Shown in pieces: positions 4,981 through 6,999 of a stretch of 6,999 nt of DNA (its first letter is position 1; every line of letters starts with the position of its first letter). The stretch is from Lachnospiraceae bacterium UBA7225. GTDB taxonomy: Bacteria; Bacillota; Clostridia; Lachnospirales; Lachnospiraceae. The DNA is taken from assembly GCA_002473385.1 (NCBI GenBank), contig DKTR01000052.1, positions 6,098 to 13,096 of the forward strand, written 5' to 3'. The notes beneath the pieces are model-generated. The model had not been told where the DNA came from. It saw nothing but the letters and a program-made list of their open reading frames with translations, and did no database searches. The translations under genes and the position numbers were made by a program.

Positions 4981-6906
4981 ATGAAACAGCATAAAGTCTG
5001 GTGGCAGCCAGTGTCTGCATGGATTATAATGACATTTTTTTTCATGATGCTTTTTTATGGGGATAATAAATATTATACACCGCCTCCGTATGGAAAATCC
5101 GGCGTGATTAGCCTGAGTGAGGAGGATTTGCTGCGGAAGAATCCTATCTTTCTCATTGATGGGTGGCTGCTGACAGATGGACATGTGACGGATAAACCTA
5201 CTTATATCGGAGAGTTTTCCAATTTACAGCGCAGAGATTTGGAGGCTTTGCCCCATGGGCAGGCGCGTTATCAGCTGACGCTGCGGTATGACGGGACAGA
5301 GCAGATTGTATCGGTAGATTTTCCGCAGCTGTATTCCAAGTATACGGTTCTGCTGGACGGGCTCCAGCTTGCCCGGGGGATAGGAAGCGAACGGATTACG
5401 TTTTTGCTGACCGCAGGCGAACATATTTTGACTGTAGAAACTTCGTCTAAACTAGGATATTACAGCGGTATTTATTTTCCGCCTGCGCTAGGCACGGCAG
5501 AGACGTTGTTTCAGGTAGGCAGCATTCAGGGGGTTGCCTATGCGTTTGCTTTTCTGATTCCTCTGGCGTTGACGGTATTTACGCTTTTTTTGTGGCGGAC
5601 AGGAGGGAGGATTGCCCGTTGGCTTGGGGTACTGTGCTGCAGCTATGCCTTGTATGTGGCACGGTATTTTGTGTTTCTGTTATCGTATTTCGTCTTCCTG
5701 CCTATTGTACAGTACTGGTTTCTGATACAGAGCCTGGCGATGTATTGTCTGTGTTTCTGTGTGGTACAGCTAGTGGTGCTGGCATCCGGCAGTCTCCACA
5801 GTAAAGTATGGCGGTGGGCACGGGTGTTTTTGCTGGTGTTTCCGGCTGTACTGATGACGCTTAGCCTGTTGATTCCGGTATTGCCATGGGCGGTTTTTGT
5901 CCATGGCAGATTGACAGATTTCTATTATATAGTTACTTTCTGCGCAGCTGTCCTTCTCTCCATGCGAAGCGTGACGGAGCAGAACTGGGAGAGCCGTTAT
6001 ACACTGGTTGGCTGTACCGTGTTCGGGGCAGGGCTGCTGGCCAATCTTTTCTTTTCCAACCGTTTTGAACCTATCCGCTTTTTCTGGCAGTTTGAATGGT
6101 GCGGACTTTTGCTGGTGCTGTTGTTCGGCGCTATGATGGTGTCACGCAGCCGCCGTATTTTGAAGGAAAATGATATGCTGACCAATCACTTGGAGGAACA
6201 GGTGAGAGAGCGTACGGAGGAAGTTACGCAGCTTTTGAATGAGCGTAAGGCATTTTTTTCTGATATGGCACATGATTTAAAGGCACCTGTATTTGCCACA
6301 CAGTCTTTTATCGAAGCGATTCGCAAGAGCGGCGTGGGCGTGGATAAGGAGTTACAAAATTACCTTGATAAGGCACAGGCGAAACAGTGGGAAATGGCAA
6401 GACGCCTTCAGGGGCTTTCTACGATTAATGAGCTGGATAAGATTGATGGGGAACGGATTCCTGTGTCTGTCCGGGAGATGCTTTCGGAAGTTTATGCCAC
6501 CTACTGCGGGGAGGCCGAAGTCAGGTCCGTGTATCTGGTTGTGGAGCCGCCGAAGCAGGATGTGTTTCTGATGGCACAGCCGGAAAAACTGAATATTCTT
6601 TTTGAGAATCTTATTTATAATGCGCTTAAAGCAACACCCAGCAATGGGAGCATTACCATATCCGCATGGACGGAAGATGGTAAAATCCGCGTGGCTGTAA
6701 AGGATACCGGATGTGGTATTCCAAAAGAGGAACTTCCGCTTGTGTTCCGGCGGTTTTATGTGGGCGCAAGAAACAAGGAGACTGGGACGGGACTGGGGCT
6801 TTATATTGTTCATGGCATTGTGACAGAACTGGGCGGGACAATTGAAGTCCATTCTGCTGTGGGGGAAGGTACAGAATTTGTGATGGAATTTCCTCAATGC
6901 AGTTAA
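4981..6906 (+). CDS. 7TMR-DISM-like membrane sensor histidine kinase
   Basis: Sensor kinase of 641 residues. A first membrane helix (about 13-27) is followed by an extracellular beta-rich domain (about 28-181; YQLTLRYDGTEQIVSVDFPQLYSKY resembles the jelly-roll 7TMR-DISMED2 type). Seven further membrane helices (roughly 182-205, 214-236, 242-268, 281-305, 311-328, 340-358, 368-388) resemble 7TMR-DISM. A signalling coiled coil (about 390-425) leads into HisKA with H431 in SDMAHDLKAP, then HATPase: N-box ENLIYNALKA (N547), G1 DTGCGI (575-580), F-box FRRFY (589-593) and G2 GTGLGL (602-607). All catalytic boxes are intact. Eight helices put the kinase core in the cytoplasm. The ligand is unknown; in related families the outer domain is thought to bind carbohydrates or other small molecules. 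The start is supported by AAAGGA 7 bases upstream. The gene follows the regulator by 73 bases and is probably co-transcribed with it. Confidence 0.92.
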   Translation: MKQHKVWWQPVSAWIIMTFFFMMLFYGDNKYYTPPPYGKSGVISLSEEDLLRKNPIFLIDGWLLTDGHVTDKPTYIGEFSNLQRRDLEALPHGQARYQLTLRYDGTEQIVSVDFPQLYSKYTVLLDGLQLARGIGSERITFLLTAGEHILTVETSSKLGYYSGIYFPPALGTAETLFQVGSIQGVAYAFAFLIPLALTVFTLFLWRTGGRIARWLGVLCCSYALYVARYFVFLLSYFVFLPIVQYWFLIQSLAMYCLCFCVVQLVVLASGSLHSKVWRWARVFLLVFPAVLMTLSLLIPVLPWAVFVHGRLTDFYYIVTFCAAVLLSMRSVTEQNWESRYTLVGCTVFGAGLLANLFFSNRFEPIRFFWQFEWCGLLLVLLFGAMMVSRSRRILKENDMLTNHLEEQVRERTEEVTQLLNERKAFFSDMAHDLKAPVFATQSFIEAIRKSGVGVDKELQNYLDKAQAKQWEMARRLQGLSTINELDKIDGERIPVSVREMLSEVYATYCGEAEVRSVYLVVEPPKQDVFLMAQPEKLNILFENLIYNALKATPSNGSITISAWTEDGKIRVAVKDTGCGIPKEELPLVFRRFYVGARNKETGTGLGLYIVHGIVTELGGTIEVHSAVGEGTEFVMEFPQCS

Positions 6907-6910
6907 AGTA

Positions 6911-6998
6911 TTGATTTTTTACCTTAAAGGATTCGGGTGTCAAAAGGTCTGTCCGGCAACACCGTCTGGCAGATGGCACAAAACAATATTGGGCAAGT
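6911..6998 (+). other. Possible fragment of a serine-recombinase-like coding sequence at the window edge
   Basis: In the frame that starts with TTG at 6911, translation is open to the window end and reads LIFYLKGFGCQKVCPATPSG, then RWHKTILGK. The TPSGRWHKT piece resembles the TP-x-G-x-W block that precedes the conserved NEKY segment in the 'recombinase' domain of large serine recombinases. There is no catalytic N-terminal domain before it, so if real it would be a remnant. An alternative frame has a GTG at 6937, 5 bases after AAAGGA, and is also open to the end (SKGLSGNTVWQMAQNNIGQV); that could instead be the start of an unrelated gene. The two cannot be separated here. Confidence 0.28.
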
Positions 6999-6999
6999 G

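Noticed and set aside
6352..6897. Antisense open frame (181 codons) opposite the kinase HisKA/HATPase region
   Set aside because: It overlaps conserved catalytic boxes on the other strand, with no recognisable motif or supporting ribosome binding site.
6903..6927. Terminator after the kinase (TTAAAGTA with TACCTTAA)
   Set aside because: The stem is A/T-rich with one mismatch, and the T run is in the loop rather than after the stem. It is not a convincing intrinsic terminator.
1..6999. tRNA, rRNA, CRISPR array, insertion-sequence ends
   Set aside because: No regularly spaced direct repeats, cloverleaf-like segments or paired terminal inverted repeats were seen in the window.

Overview
The window looks like chromosomal DNA from a Gram-positive gut Clostridia, most likely a Lachnospiraceae member. 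This is inferred from protein style, not from any marker gene. The signs are a sortase-anchored surface protein with the modular make-up common in that family, a class B sortase next to its likely substrate, AAAGGAG/GGAGGG-type ribosome binding sites, and moderate GC with A/T-rich intergenic stretches. All four complete genes lie on the + strand, and no antisense gene, RNA gene or CRISPR array was found.

Left half (1-3374): a short leader with two small palindromes precedes a 768-residue secreted surface protein. Its parts in order are a signal peptide, a repetitive beta-helix-like region, a Cys/His-rich module, an X2-like beta domain, a Ser/Asn/Asp/Gly spacer, a VPKTG sorting motif, a membrane helix and a basic tail. 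Twelve bases after its stop, and in the same frame, begins a class B sortase of 327 residues, the likely enzyme that links it to peptidoglycan. A textbook intrinsic terminator sits at 2414-2440, inside the first codons of the sortase, so the substrate and its enzyme appear to be joined through a leaky transcriptional valve.

Right half (3375-6906): after a 93-base gap carrying a good sigma-A-type promoter (TTGATT, 17 bases, TGG-TATCAT) comes a 479-residue response regulator of unusual design. It has receiver, LytTR DNA-binding domain, second receiver and OmpR/PhoB winged helix in one chain. Next, after 73 bases holding a near-perfect 20-base inverted repeat, is a 641-residue histidine kinase with an extracellular beta domain, a 7TMR-DISM-like seven-helix membrane unit, and HisKA and HATPase domains. 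The last 93 bases are non-coding or hold the edge of another gene. One frame there resembles a piece of the serine-recombinase 'recombinase' domain.

Working model (inference): the kinase senses an extracellular ligand or envelope state and signals to a regulator with two phosphorylation sites and two DNA-binding heads. The neighbouring surface protein/sortase pair is a plausible but unproven target. The most unusual items are the dual-receiver, dual-output regulator and the terminator embedded in the sortase coding sequence.
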